This document shows, in pieces, positions 1 through 7,953 of a DNA stretch of 64,000 bases; the first letter of the stretch is position 1; each line of letters starts with the position of its first letter. The stretch is from JAAYDI01 sp052034005 (lineage in GTDB: Bacteria; Planctomycetota; Planctomycetia; Pirellulales; Pirellulaceae), in assembly GCA_052034005.1 (NCBI GenBank), contig JBPOJB010000018.1, forward strand, positions 1-64,000, read 5' to 3'. The notes beneath the pieces are model-generated. The model was not told the DNA's origin and made no database searches. It was given only the letters and a program-made list of their open reading frames with translations. The position numbers and the translations under genes are program-made.

Positions 1-399
1 TCGTGTCGCATTTGTACCCCGTTGCCTGCGTGAGACGTGGCGAATTGACAAGGCAGGTAACGCCACCTTCGACAAGGCAGAACCGGGTGATGGCGTGGGA
101 GGTATCATCGTCGATTAGTACTTGCCACCTTGGTGCAGATGGAGTAGGTCATCGTGGCGTCCTTTCCAGATGGGGATTCCTCGTTACGAACAACCTCCCT
201 TCTGATGGAAGGACGTCATTTTCACCAAGATCATTTTCTGGGAACGATGCGTTCTCCAGACCACTTATCCATTATCCACCCTCTCGAAGAGGGGAAATCG
301 CCGGGATTTGTGCGCACCAGCGAGATCGCACTCTGGCACCGGTTGACCGGCCGGGACACCGACAAGTAGACTTAGCCGGGAAACGTCAGGTGACGCCTC
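1..399. other. No supported gene upstream of ilvN
   Basis: I see no protein here with recognisable family features. A 71-codon open frame (154-369, plus strand) has no convincing ribosome binding site and no run of Ile, Val or Leu codons, so I do not call it a leader peptide for the ilv genes. A TTGACA hexamer lies at 45-50, but nothing resembling TATAAT stands 16-18 bases after it. The ilv promoter is probably in this stretch, but I cannot place it. Confidence 0.4.
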
Positions 400-939
400 A
401 TGATGGATCGCTGGAACCGGTCGGAGCTTCCCCTTATCATGCGACACGTCCTTTCAGCTGTCGTACAGAACGTGCCCGGTGTGCTGGCCCACATTTCCGG
501 GATGCTCGCGTCGCGCGGGTACAACATCGATTCCCTGGCCGTGGGCGAAACGGAGAACCCGAATCTCTCGCGGATGACCTTCGTGGTCGTGGGGGACGAC
601 CGGGTCCTGGATCAGGTGCGCAAGCAATTGGAGAAGATCGTCACGGTCGTGGAGGTCACGGACGTAAGTTCGCGGAACTTCGTCGAGCGGGACCTGATGC
701 TCCTCAAGGTGAAGGCCCCGCCGGGCGGCCAGCGCAGCGAGATCCGCGAGTTGGTCGAGATCTTCCGTGGCAAGATCGTGGACGTGGGCGCCGAGGAACT
801 GATGATCGAGATCTCCGGGCGCGAACACAAGATCGAGGCGTTCATCGAACGGATGCGCGTCTACGGCATTATCGAACTCGTCCGCAGCGGCCTGATCGCC
901 ATGGTCCGCAGCGGCGCGAACCACGACGAGAACCACTGA
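400..939 (+). CDS. ilvN: Acetolactate synthase small (regulatory) subunit
   Basis: This is the regulatory subunit of acetohydroxyacid synthase, which catalyses the first common step of valine, leucine and isoleucine synthesis; the family carries feedback control through an N-terminal ACT domain. The ACT signature is clear (VLAHISGMLASRGYNIDSLAVG region), followed by the ALS_ss_C-type domain with NFVERDLMLLKV. An AGGTGA Shine-Dalgarno sequence at 388-393 is well spaced from the ATG at 400, giving 179 aa. An internal ATG at 439 (MRHVLSAVV) would give 166 aa, which is closer to the usual family length and matches the family's usual first residues, so the true start is uncertain. The gene lies 21 bases before ilvC. 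The catalytic partner ilvB is not adjacent; it lies at 39973-41748 on the opposite strand. Confidence 0.93.
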   Translation: MMDRWNRSELPLIMRHVLSAVVQNVPGVLAHISGMLASRGYNIDSLAVGETENPNLSRMTFVVVGDDRVLDQVRKQLEKIVTVVEVTDVSSRNFVERDLMLLKVKAPPGGQRSEIRELVEIFRGKIVDVGAEELMIEISGREHKIEAFIERMRVYGIIELVRSGLIAMVRSGANHDENH

Positions 940-960
940 ACCGCCTAGAAAAGAGAGACC

Positions 961-1968
961 ATGCCTGCCCGAATCTACTATGACCATGACGCGGACCTGT
1001 CGCTCCTGCAGAACAAGACCATCGCGATCCTCGGCTACGGATCGCAAGGGCATGCTCAGGCCCAGAACCTGCGGGAGAGCGGCTGCCAGGTGATCGTGTC
1101 CGAACTGCCCGGGACGGCCAACTACAAGCTGGCGGTCGAGCACGGTTTCCGGCCGCTCTCGGCCGACGAAGCCACCCGCCAGGCGGACCTGGTCAACATC
1201 CTGCTGCCCGACGAGATCCAGGCGGATGTCTACCGGCAGCAGGTCGCCCCGCAGCTGCAGCCGGGCAACATCCTGATGTGCTCGCACGGATTCAACATCC
1301 ATTTCGGCCAGATCGAGCCGCCCCCGGGGATCGACGCCCTGCTGGTCGCGCCCAAAGGGCCGGGGCATCTGGTCCGCAGCGAGTTCGTCAAGGGCGGCGG
1401 CGTCCCCTGCCTCGTGGCCGTCAACGACGGCGCGCGCGACGAGACGCTGCAGCTCGGGCTGGCCTATGCCAAAGGGATCGGCGGGACGCGCGGCGGCGTG
1501 ATCCAGACCACGTTCGCCGAGGAAACGGAAACCGACCTGTTCGGCGAACAGGTCGTCCTGTGCGGCGGCGTGAGCGAACTGGTGCGGGCCGCCTTCGAGA
1601 CGCTCGTGGAGGCCGGATACCAGCCGGAGATGGCGTACTTCGAATGCCTCCACGAACTGAAGCTGATCGTGGATCTGTTCTACCAGGGCGGCCTGAACTA
1701 CATGCGCTACAGCGTGTCGAACACCGCCGAATACGGCGACTACACGCGCGGCCCCCGCATCATCACGCACCAGACGCGCGAGGAAATGAAACGGATCCTG
1801 AGCGAGATCCAGACCGGCCAGTTCGCCCGCGAGTGGATCCTGGAGAACAAGGCCGGGGCGCCGGCCTTCAAGGCTCAGCGGCGCCTGCAACGCGACCAAC
1901 CGCTTGAAGAGGTCGGCAGGCGGCTCCGCAAGCTCATGAAGTGGATCGACGCCAAGGAAGTCCAATGA
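961..1968 (+). CDS. ilvC: Ketol-acid reductoisomerase (class I)
   Basis: It converts acetolactate or acetohydroxybutyrate to the dihydroxy acid, using NAD(P)H and Mg2+, in branched-chain amino acid synthesis. The 335-aa length fits the short class I enzymes. Visible features are the Rossmann GYGSQGH (residues 25-31), His109 in CSHGF, Lys132 in APKGPGH, and the expected metal ligands Asp192, Glu196, Glu228 and Glu232. The start has an AAGAGAG Shine-Dalgarno sequence. The loop that selects NADPH over NADH reads SELPGTAN (47-54); the Arg/Ser phosphate-binding pattern common in NADPH enzymes is absent (see findings). The stop overlaps the next start (ATGA at 1965-1968), so the downstream small gene is probably translationally coupled. 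Confidence 0.97.
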   Translation: MPARIYYDHDADLSLLQNKTIAILGYGSQGHAQAQNLRESGCQVIVSELPGTANYKLAVEHGFRPLSADEATRQADLVNILLPDEIQADVYRQQVAPQLQPGNILMCSHGFNIHFGQIEPPPGIDALLVAPKGPGHLVRSEFVKGGGVPCLVAVNDGARDETLQLGLAYAKGIGGTRGGVIQTTFAEETETDLFGEQVVLCGGVSELVRAAFETLVEAGYQPEMAYFECLHELKLIVDLFYQGGLNYMRYSVSNTAEYGDYTRGPRIITHQTREEMKRILSEIQTGQFAREWILENKAGAPAFKAQRRLQRDQPLEEVGRRLRKLMKWIDAKEVQ

Positions 1969-2246
1969 TGGGTGCCGACGACACCTGGCAGCTGTATTAC
2001 ACGCTGGCGCCGGGCGACCGGGTGGAAGTGATCCACGCCGTCAAGGTCGGTTTCCGACACTGGACCACCGTCACCTCCGGGATGGTGGTCGGCAAGTCGC
2101 GCCAGCGGCACAGCCTGCAGTTCCGGCGCGGCGCGGACGACCATGTGTATCGCGACATCCTGATCCTGCGCCGCGACGACGGGGAACTGACCACGGTGAC
2201 GCTCGATGCATTCACCCGCCTGGCCCGCGTCCTGCCGGCTGGCTGA
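1965..2246 (+). CDS. Small conserved hypothetical protein
   Basis: A 93-aa protein whose ATG overlaps the ilvC stop codon by the ATGA arrangement, so it is translated with ilvC. No signal peptide or membrane segment is visible. The sequence is rich in beta-type residues (GDRVEVIHAVKVGF, TSGMVVGKSRQRH, DILILRRDDGELTTVTLD) and looks like a small beta-barrel or SH3-like fold. I recall similar small proteins from planctomycetes but cannot name a function. An in-frame ATG at 1941 inside ilvC is a less likely start. Its conserved position behind ilvC in this operon would be the best clue to its role. Confidence 0.65.
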   Translation: MMGADDTWQLYYTLAPGDRVEVIHAVKVGFRHWTTVTSGMVVGKSRQRHSLQFRRGADDHVYRDILILRRDDGELTTVTLDAFTRLARVLPAG

Positions 2247-2262
2247 GGCTCCAGGCGTGGCC

Positions 2263-3111
2263 ATGGACCCGCTGCACACCCGACACGAACGACTGTTTGG
2301 CGATAACCGGTTCGTCTATCCGGTGCTGAGCCGGCGGTCCGGCGGCATCTCCGTCGGCGTCAATCTAAACCCGGACAAGGTCTGCAACTTCGATTGCGTC
2401 TACTGCCAGGTGCGGCGCGTCTCCCAGAGCGAGACGCGATTCGTCGACCTGCCGCGACTCCTGGCGGAACTGCGTGATACGCTGGAACTCGTTTCATCCG
2501 GACGCCTGTTTGCCACCGGCAAATTCCAGGACACGCCGCCGGCCCTCCGCCGACTCACCGACATCGCCTTCTCGGGCGACGGCGAGCCGACGACCCACCG
2601 CAATTTCGACCAGGTCGTGTCCGCCTGCGCGGAACTCAAGCGGCAGCAACAGCTCGATTCGCTCCCGCTCGTGCTGATCACCAACGCCAGCATGTTCCAC
2701 CGCGACCACGTCCGGCGCGCCCTGCGCGTGCTGGACGCCAACCAGGGCGAGATCTGGGCCAAGCTGGATGCGGGCACGGCCGAATACTTCGCGCGGGTCA
2801 ACCGCACGCCGTTCTCGCTGGCGCATATCCTGCAGAACATCACCCAGGCCGCAACCGAACGCCCCCTGGTGATCCAGTCGCTGTTCATGCGCCTCGACGG
2901 GCAACCGCCCCCACGCGCTGAGTGGAACGCTTACGCGGACCGGCTGCGCGAAATCACCGCGGCGGGCGGCCGCCTGAAACTGATCCAGATCTACACCATC
3001 GCCCGAACGCCGGCAGAGCCCTACGTATCTGCACTGACCGACACGGAGCTCGATCAGCTCGCGGATTTCGTGCGCCACCACACCGGGCTGCCGGTCGCCG
3101 CCTTTCATTGA
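2263..3111 (+). CDS. Radical SAM protein (COG0731-like)
   Basis: A 282-aa radical SAM enzyme. The [4Fe-4S]-binding motif CNFDCVYC places the three cysteines at residues 41, 45 and 48 (Cx3Cx2C). The SGDGEPTTH stretch and LITNASMFHRDHVRRAL are typical of the COG0731 group (wyosine-synthetase-like and related oxidoreductases). The substrate is unknown; this group in bacteria is mostly uncharacterised, so I do not assign a tRNA role. The start is the ATG at 2263, just after the stop of the small protein, in the same direction as ilvN-ilvC. The stop codon lies inside a perfect 16-bp palindrome shared with the stop of the convergent mutY gene. Confidence 0.85.
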   Translation: MDPLHTRHERLFGDNRFVYPVLSRRSGGISVGVNLNPDKVCNFDCVYCQVRRVSQSETRFVDLPRLLAELRDTLELVSSGRLFATGKFQDTPPALRRLTDIAFSGDGEPTTHRNFDQVVSACAELKRQQQLDSLPLVLITNASMFHRDHVRRALRVLDANQGEIWAKLDAGTAEYFARVNRTPFSLAHILQNITQAATERPLVIQSLFMRLDGQPPPRAEWNAYADRLREITAAGGRLKLIQIYTIARTPAEPYVSALTDTELDQLADFVRHHTGLPVAAFH

Positions 3112-3124
3112 CGGCGCGCCGTCA
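3109..3124. repeat. Perfect 16-bp palindrome joining two stop codons
   Basis: TGACGGCGCGCCGTCA reads identically on both strands. Its first three bases are the stop of the radical SAM gene and, on the other strand, its last three are the stop of mutY. There is no loop and no T-run, so it is a poor classical terminator, though it is GC-rich and sits exactly where two convergent transcripts meet. Confidence 0.8.
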
Positions 3125-4252
3125 TTCCGCGGCCCTGGATGCCAGCAGCCGATGGATCTGCCTGGCGGTCGCGTTGAGCGGGAGGGAGTCGAGTTGGTGG
3201 AGTGAGACCCAGCGCCAACGGGCGCGCCGCGGGCCGAGGCGGCGGCAGGCGGCCTGGAAGCAGGTGAGCGTGATTCGGAAGCGCGTCACGCCGTGACGCA
3301 GCGTCGTGAGGACGTGCGGCCGGTCGATCACACCGCCGGTCAACGCCGTAATCCGGGCACACAACTCCTCACGCGCCACGCGATCGCTCGGCGCCGAGAG
3401 CGGGACGCGCGGGAAGTCCCACAGGCCGGCCCAACGTTCACCGGGCTCGCAGCAACGCACCAGCAGCCGCCCGTCCGCGCGATACATGACGACGACCGCT
3501 TCATGCACCGCCACGGCCGCCGGCCGCCGGCGGGCTGGCGGGATCCGGTCCTGGAACCCGCGGGCCCGGGTCGGACATTGCCCGGCCACCGGACAGGCGT
3601 CGCAGGCGGGCGCGCGCGGCGTGCACACCAGGCTCCCCAACTCCATCAACGCCTGATTGAAGTCGCCGCACCGCCGGCGTGGCAGGAGCCACTGGGCGAA
3701 GCCCCACAGGCGGCGCCGGCTCGCGCTGCACGCCGGGTCCCCCGTGAGCGCCAGCAGTCGGCTCAGCAAGCGGACCGTGTTGGCCTCGAGGATCGGCTGA
3801 CGCTGGTCCAGGGCGATCGACAGGATCGCGCCGGCCGTGTAGCGTCCGATGCCCGGCAAGGCCCGCAACCGGTCGAGGGAAGTCGGGATCCGCCCGGCAT
3901 GCTCATGGACGACCCGGCGTGCCGCCGCATGCAACTGCCGGGCGCGCCGATAGTAGCCCAGCCCTTCCCAATACTTGAGCACCTCCTGCTCATCCGCCGC
4001 AGCCAGAGCGCTGACGTTGGGAAACCGCTGGAGGAATCGGGTGTAGTACGGGATGACGGTTGCCACCTGCGTCTGCTGGAGCATGATCTCGCTGATCCAG
4101 ATCGCGTACAGGCCGGGTGACGGCCGCCAGGGGACGTCGCGCGCCGATGCATCGAACCAGGCAAGCACGCGGCGACGGAAACGCAGCCGCCAGGCGTTAC
4201 CGGGCAGTTCCTCAGCCCCGGGGGTCCGTTGCGTTGCGCGCGGTCGGTTCAC
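3122..4252 (-). CDS. mutY: A/G-specific adenine glycosylase
   Basis: This base-excision repair enzyme removes adenine mispaired with 8-oxoguanine. The 376-aa protein has the whole MutY layout: the SEIMLQQTQV motif with catalytic Glu55, the helix-hairpin-helix LPGIGRYTAGAI (132-143), the iron-sulfur cluster cysteines C210, C217, C220 and C226 (Cx6Cx2Cx5C), and a C-terminal NUDIX-like 8-oxoG recognition domain from about residue 235. At the position where MutY normally has its second catalytic acid (ILDGN) the sequence reads ILEAN, so Asp is replaced by Glu156 (see findings). The start is a GTG at 4252-4250 that overlaps the stop of the PPIase gene (GTGA), the third member of an overlapping minus-strand chain. 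Confidence 0.93.
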   Translation of the reverse strand: MNRPRATQRTPGAEELPGNAWRLRFRRRVLAWFDASARDVPWRPSPGLYAIWISEIMLQQTQVATVIPYYTRFLQRFPNVSALAAADEQEVLKYWEGLGYYRRARQLHAAARRVVHEHAGRIPTSLDRLRALPGIGRYTAGAILSIALDQRQPILEANTVRLLSRLLALTGDPACSASRRRLWGFAQWLLPRRRCGDFNQALMELGSLVCTPRAPACDACPVAGQCPTRARGFQDRIPPARRRPAAVAVHEAVVVMYRADGRLLVRCCEPGERWAGLWDFPRVPLSAPSDRVAREELCARITALTGGVIDRPHVLTTLRHGVTRFRITLTCFQAACRRLGPRRARWRWVSLHQLDSLPLNATARQIHRLLASRAAE

Positions 4253-5406
4253 TTCCCTGTCCGTTCGCCGTGGGTAGTGGCGTCGTCGTCATCATCATCA
4301 TCATCCGGTGTGGGGGGCGCCAGATTCCGCGTCCCCGGCTGGAAATGCGGCCGTGCACCAGTGTAGTGCACGACCGGCCGCGGATCGAGGTGTGTCGCGG
4401 TCCACTCGAAAAGGTGCTCGCGCATGGCCGCCGCCAGGGTCTCACGCACATCCTCCCAGGTCTTCCTGCCCGGCTCGATCTCCAGGCACTGGATCAAGTG
4501 CACGCCCAGAGGACTCGTGACGGGCGGGCTGATCTCCCCGGCCGCCAGCTGGAAGGCCGCCTCCGAGAAGAACTCCGGCATCGGCGCGTGCCGCGAGATC
4601 CACTCCAGCGCGCCGCCGTCCCGCGCGCTGGGCGAGGCCGAATACTGCCGCGCGGCCGCGGCAAACGAGTACTTGCCCGCCACGATCGCGTCGCGAATCG
4701 CCCGCGCCCGCGGCTCGACGTCCGCCCGCGCCGCCGGATCGTCGGGCCAGGTGAGCAGGATCTGCGCCACCCGCACCCGCGTCCCATCGAATTCGGCGCG
4801 ATGCTCCGTGAAATACCGCTGCAACGACTCGTCTGTGATCGTCTTGTCCAGATACCGGGCCCAGCTCAACTGCCAACGCAGCGCTCGCTGGACGGCCGCC
4901 ATGCACAGGCCCTGCTCGCGATAATGCGCCTCGAGCGTCTGCTCCTGCCGGCTCAACTGGTCTTTCAGCCGGGACATCGCCAGGTTGAGGTCCTGCTCTG
5001 TGCACGCCTCGCCGCGTCGCTGGAGCAGGGCCAGAATCGACTGCTGTTTGATCAGGTGCTCCAGCGCCTCAGCCTGCAGGCGGCGCCGCACCGCATCGTC
5101 CACCGCCCGATTGCCCAGGACCTGCTTCACGCGGTGATCCACTTCGCCCGCGAAAATCGCCACGCCATCCACGGTAGCCGCCACGCGGTCGAGCGGCGCC
5201 GTCTGAGCGGTGGGGAAGACGCCGCCGGGCGGCTGGGGTCGCGCGCAGGCGCGCTCCCCGGGCGGCGGCACTCGGACCGGATTCGGACTCACCGGATGCG
5301 GACCCGCCGATGCACTGATCAACAGGCTGACGGCCAGCGCGAGCGGTGCAACCATCCTCGCGATCCTCGTGCCCGCACCTGTCCGCCGCCGCCGCCGGAT
5401 GATCAT
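4249..5406 (-). CDS. Parvulin-type peptidyl-prolyl isomerase, exported
   Basis: A 385-aa SurA/PrsA-like chaperone-isomerase, which in this family helps exported proteins fold in the periplasm. A basic N-terminus and hydrophobic stretch (MVAPLALAVSLLISASAG) form a signal peptide. A SurA-type N-terminal region (about 75-200) is followed by one PpiC/rotamase domain (about 205-315), recognisable from VRVAQILL, ARQYSASPSARDGGALEWISR and SPLGVHLIQ. The C-terminus is disordered and contains eight consecutive aspartates encoded by a trinucleotide repeat. The ATG overlaps the stop of the upstream gene (ATGA) and its own stop overlaps the mutY GTG. The three genes are therefore probably one transcript, although PPIase and MutY have no known shared pathway. 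Confidence 0.9.
   Translation of the reverse strand: MIIRRRRRTGAGTRIARMVAPLALAVSLLISASAGPHPVSPNPVRVPPPGERACARPQPPGGVFPTAQTAPLDRVAATVDGVAIFAGEVDHRVKQVLGNRAVDDAVRRRLQAEALEHLIKQQSILALLQRRGEACTEQDLNLAMSRLKDQLSRQEQTLEAHYREQGLCMAAVQRALRWQLSWARYLDKTITDESLQRYFTEHRAEFDGTRVRVAQILLTWPDDPAARADVEPRARAIRDAIVAGKYSFAAAARQYSASPSARDGGALEWISRHAPMPEFFSEAAFQLAAGEISPPVTSPLGVHLIQCLEIEPGRKTWEDVRETLAAAMREHLFEWTATHLDPRPVVHYTGARPHFQPGTRNLAPPTPDDDDDDDDATTHGERTGK
4282..4305. repeat. Trinucleotide repeat coding for eight aspartates
   Basis: Three GTC followed by five ATC units on the plus strand encode eight Asp codons (GAT/GAC) near the C-terminus of the PPIase. Slippage would change the length of the acidic run in steps of one residue without breaking the frame. 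Confidence 0.9.
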
Positions 5407-6653
5407 GGCAGATCGATGTCCTTGAGCTCATAATCCACGCTGCGCTGGATGATCAGCGACGGCGTCTCGTAGACGAACCGGTAGTCGGCCAGGGGTCGCG
5501 AGGGCGCGAAGAGATAGGCCATCCCCACGGCATCCGGCTCCTGGCTCGTAACCCGCTGGCCGCCACAAACCACCTGGTTGCCCTCCGGATCGACCAGGTA
5601 TGCGTTGTTCCGATAGATCCAGCCTCGATAGGATTCCAGGGCGGTGCCGGCGTCCGCGAACGCCACGCGGACGTGCACTTCCTGCGCGTCGTCGTTCTTG
5701 CGCGTCCGCGCCAGCGTCACGGTGACGCCCGCCCGGTGCTGCTCGACCTGCTCGGCGCGCCCCAGGTCCTGGAATTCGAAACGCTCGAGCGGGCCCGGCA
5801 ACATGACGTCCAGCGTGCCCCGCAGCGACGCGAGCCGCCGGGCGCGGGGGTCCGGGAGCGCCAATGGCAACTCCATCTCCACGCATGGCAGCTCCCGCTC
5901 GACCGAAGCCGTCAGCGTCCCTTGCGGGATCGTGACCTCCACCGATCGGCCCGCGTCATCCGCCGCCGCGAGTTCGCTCAGCCGCTGCGACAGGCAGATC
6001 GGCGTGGTGCGGGACTCCCAGGCGATGAGCAGTCGCACGCGCAGGGTGGACAGGTCCGGGTCGCGCAAGTCGCGGACCGCTGTGACGAGCGTCGGCTCAA
6101 ACCGGAACAGGCCGGCGTAGGCCACGCAGGGCGATGGGGCGGTCGACCCCTCCACAACCGCCAGGCCGCGCCCGCCTCCAAAGAGCGGATCGATTCGCAA
6201 CCGGGCCTGATCGAGCAGTTGGTCAACCGCTTCCCAGAACGACGTATCGTGGAAGCGGGCGGTCACCTGCTGGTCGAAATCTTCGTACTGGACAAACAGA
6301 TTGCCGGTCTGCTGTTGGAGGGCCTGCAACGCGGCGGACAGCGGCATCCGGCCCTCGAGCGTCACGCGGCTGGCGTCCATGGCACGGCGCGCACGCTCCA
6401 CCTGCAGTTGCTGGCGAATGCGCGCCAGCCGTTCTCGGACTTCGGGCGTGACCGGAGCGTCAACGGCCGGAAGCAGCTCGAGGATGTCCGGCCCCAAGCC
6501 GATCAGGCTCGCCTCGGCCGCCTGCCGCGCGTCCAGGCGGTCGTCGTCGAGCTGTCGAACCCAATTGGCCACCTGGCGCGGCAATTCCGCCCCTTGCGCC
6601 GCCGACGCCTGCCCGATCAGGAGGCTGGCAGCCACGAGTATGGATGAGCACAT
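5403..6653 (-). CDS. Secreted hypothetical protein, planctomycete type
   Basis: A 416-aa protein with a signal peptide (MCSSILVAASLLIGQASAAQG). The first mature part (about 25-60) carries a motif seen in several planctomycete proteins (LDDDRLDARQAAEASLIGLG), also loosely present in the TPR protein at 29463-31364. The next part (about 95-160; MPLSAALQALQQQTGN, ARFHDTSFWEAVDQLLDQARL) resembles the small STN/secretin-N-like domains used in protein-protein contact. The C-terminal half is beta-rich and not recognised. I chose the ATG at 6653 because AAGGG lies about 10 bases before it and the signal peptide then starts the protein. It heads the chain with the PPIase and mutY. Function unknown. Confidence 0.7.
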   Translation of the reverse strand: MCSSILVAASLLIGQASAAQGAELPRQVANWVRQLDDDRLDARQAAEASLIGLGPDILELLPAVDAPVTPEVRERLARIRQQLQVERARRAMDASRVTLEGRMPLSAALQALQQQTGNLFVQYEDFDQQVTARFHDTSFWEAVDQLLDQARLRIDPLFGGGRGLAVVEGSTAPSPCVAYAGLFRFEPTLVTAVRDLRDPDLSTLRVRLLIAWESRTTPICLSQRLSELAAADDAGRSVEVTIPQGTLTASVERELPCVEMELPLALPDPRARRLASLRGTLDVMLPGPLERFEFQDLGRAEQVEQHRAGVTVTLARTRKNDDAQEVHVRVAFADAGTALESYRGWIYRNNAYLVDPEGNQVVCGGQRVTSQEPDAVGMAYLFAPSRPLADYRFVYETPSLIIQRSVDYELKDIDLP

Positions 6654-6743
6654 CCTGGATATCCCTTGTTCTCGGAACCGCAGTCCGGGCGCCCACAGAT
6701 GAGCCGCCGGCATGCCGCGGCTCGTTGTGCACACGACCGCCCC

Positions 6744-6773
6744 ATTGTACGCCGGACCGCGTCGGATTGGCAA
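6744..6773 (-). promoter_or_regulatory. Candidate sigma70-type promoter for the 5403-6653 operon
   Basis: On the minus strand TTGCCA (6773-6768) is followed after 18 bases by TACAAT (6749-6744). It would give a leader of about 85 bases before the ATG at 6653. The call comes from matching the consensus only. Confidence 0.45.
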
Positions 6774-6816
6774 AAGACCCAACGCGCGGCCCCGCCATGG
6801 CGTACGTTTGAGTATC

Positions 6817-7953
6817 ATGATCTCTCCACTTCGCCACTGCGATCGCCAGGCCGTGAGCCGGGCCCTGCTCGGCGCAGCCCTCTGCGGCCTGGCCGCCACC
6901 GCGCTGCACAGGCCGCCGGCCACGCTCCGCGCCGCCGAGTCGCCGACCGTGCAACTCCGACTGGACGGCACACTGGTGGAAGGCGTCCCCGTCGCCTGGT
7001 CCGACCATCGCGTGCTGATGCTGTCCCGCAGCGGATTCCTGTGGCAGTTCGCCCCCCAGCAAGCGCAGGATTACCGGCTGGCCTCGACGCACTTCCGCCC
7101 CTACTCGCAGAGTGAAATGCGCGGACAACTGATGCGCGAATACGGCAACCGTTTCGACGTGTCGGGGACCGGCAACTACCTGGTCGTTCACCCTGCGGGC
7201 CAGCGCGACCTCTGGGCGCAACGGTTTGAAGACCTGTACCGGTCGTTCGTGCACTATTTCAGCGTGCGCGGTATGCGGCCGGCAACTCCTATCTTCCCAC
7301 TGGTGGCCGTCGTGTTTCCCACGCAACACGAGTACGTCCAATACGTGCTGCAGACCGAAGGGACCGCCCCATCGCCCGGCATCGTGGGGTTCTACTCCAC
7401 GCAGACCAATCGCGTCGTGCTCTATGACGTGACACGCGGCGAAAACGCCGACCCGGACTGGCAGAAGAACGCGTCCACCATCATCCATGAAGCCACCCAC
7501 CAGATGGCGTTCAACACGCACATCCACAACCGCGCCGCCATGCCGCCGCGCTGGGCGGGCGAAGGACTGGCCATGCTCTTCGAAGCGCCCGGCGTCTCGG
7601 ATCCGCAACGACACCCGCGGGCCCAGGACCGAATCAACCGGGAACGGCTGAACCAGTTCCGTCAGTATGCCGATGCGGCACGTCCCGAAGGAAGCCTGCC
7701 CCTGCTGATCCAGCACTCGGAGCGCCTGTTTGCGTCCGCGCCCCGCACCGCGTACTGCGAAGCCTGGGCACTGACGTTCTTCCTGGTGGAAACCGAGCCG
7801 GCCAAGTATATGCGCTATCTGGCCCGCACCGCCGCGCGCCAACCGCTGCACGAGTACTCGCCTCAAGAATGCCTCCAGGAGTTCACCGATATCTTCGGGA
7901 CCGACCTGAAGATGCTCGAAGCCCGCTTCCTGCGGTTCGTGCGCGGGCTTTGA
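6817..7953 (+). CDS. DUF1570 protein, putative exported metalloprotease
   Basis: A 378-aa protein with an N-terminal export signal (SRALLGAALCGLAATAL). It carries the gluzincin-type zinc motif HEATHQ (residues 224-229), followed about 25 residues later by WAGEGLAMLFE, whose Glu could be the third ligand. This layout is that of the DUF1570 family, which is abundant in planctomycetes and lacks a known substrate. The ATG at 6817 was chosen because it places the signal peptide at the N-terminus; longer in-frame starts only add GC-rich sequence. It is transcribed divergently from the PPIase-mutY operon. A second HExxH lipoprotein of related type lies at 33300-34919. Confidence 0.8.
   Translation: MISPLRHCDRQAVSRALLGAALCGLAATALHRPPATLRAAESPTVQLRLDGTLVEGVPVAWSDHRVLMLSRSGFLWQFAPQQAQDYRLASTHFRPYSQSEMRGQLMREYGNRFDVSGTGNYLVVHPAGQRDLWAQRFEDLYRSFVHYFSVRGMRPATPIFPLVAVVFPTQHEYVQYVLQTEGTAPSPGIVGFYSTQTNRVVLYDVTRGENADPDWQKNASTIIHEATHQMAFNTHIHNRAAMPPRWAGEGLAMLFEAPGVSDPQRHPRAQDRINRERLNQFRQYADAARPEGSLPLLIQHSERLFASAPRTAYCEAWALTFFLVETEPAKYMRYLARTAARQPLHEYSPQECLQEFTDIFGTDLKMLEARFLRFVRGL

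Noticed and set aside
154..369. A 71-codon frame before ilvN as a leader peptide or attenuator
   Set aside because: No cluster of Ile, Val or Leu codons, no terminator/antiterminator pair and no clear ribosome binding site.
454..1965. A 503-codon open frame on the minus strand across ilvN and ilvC
   Set aside because: It is the antisense of two clearly conserved genes; long antisense frames are expected in GC-rich DNA, and its protein has no family features.
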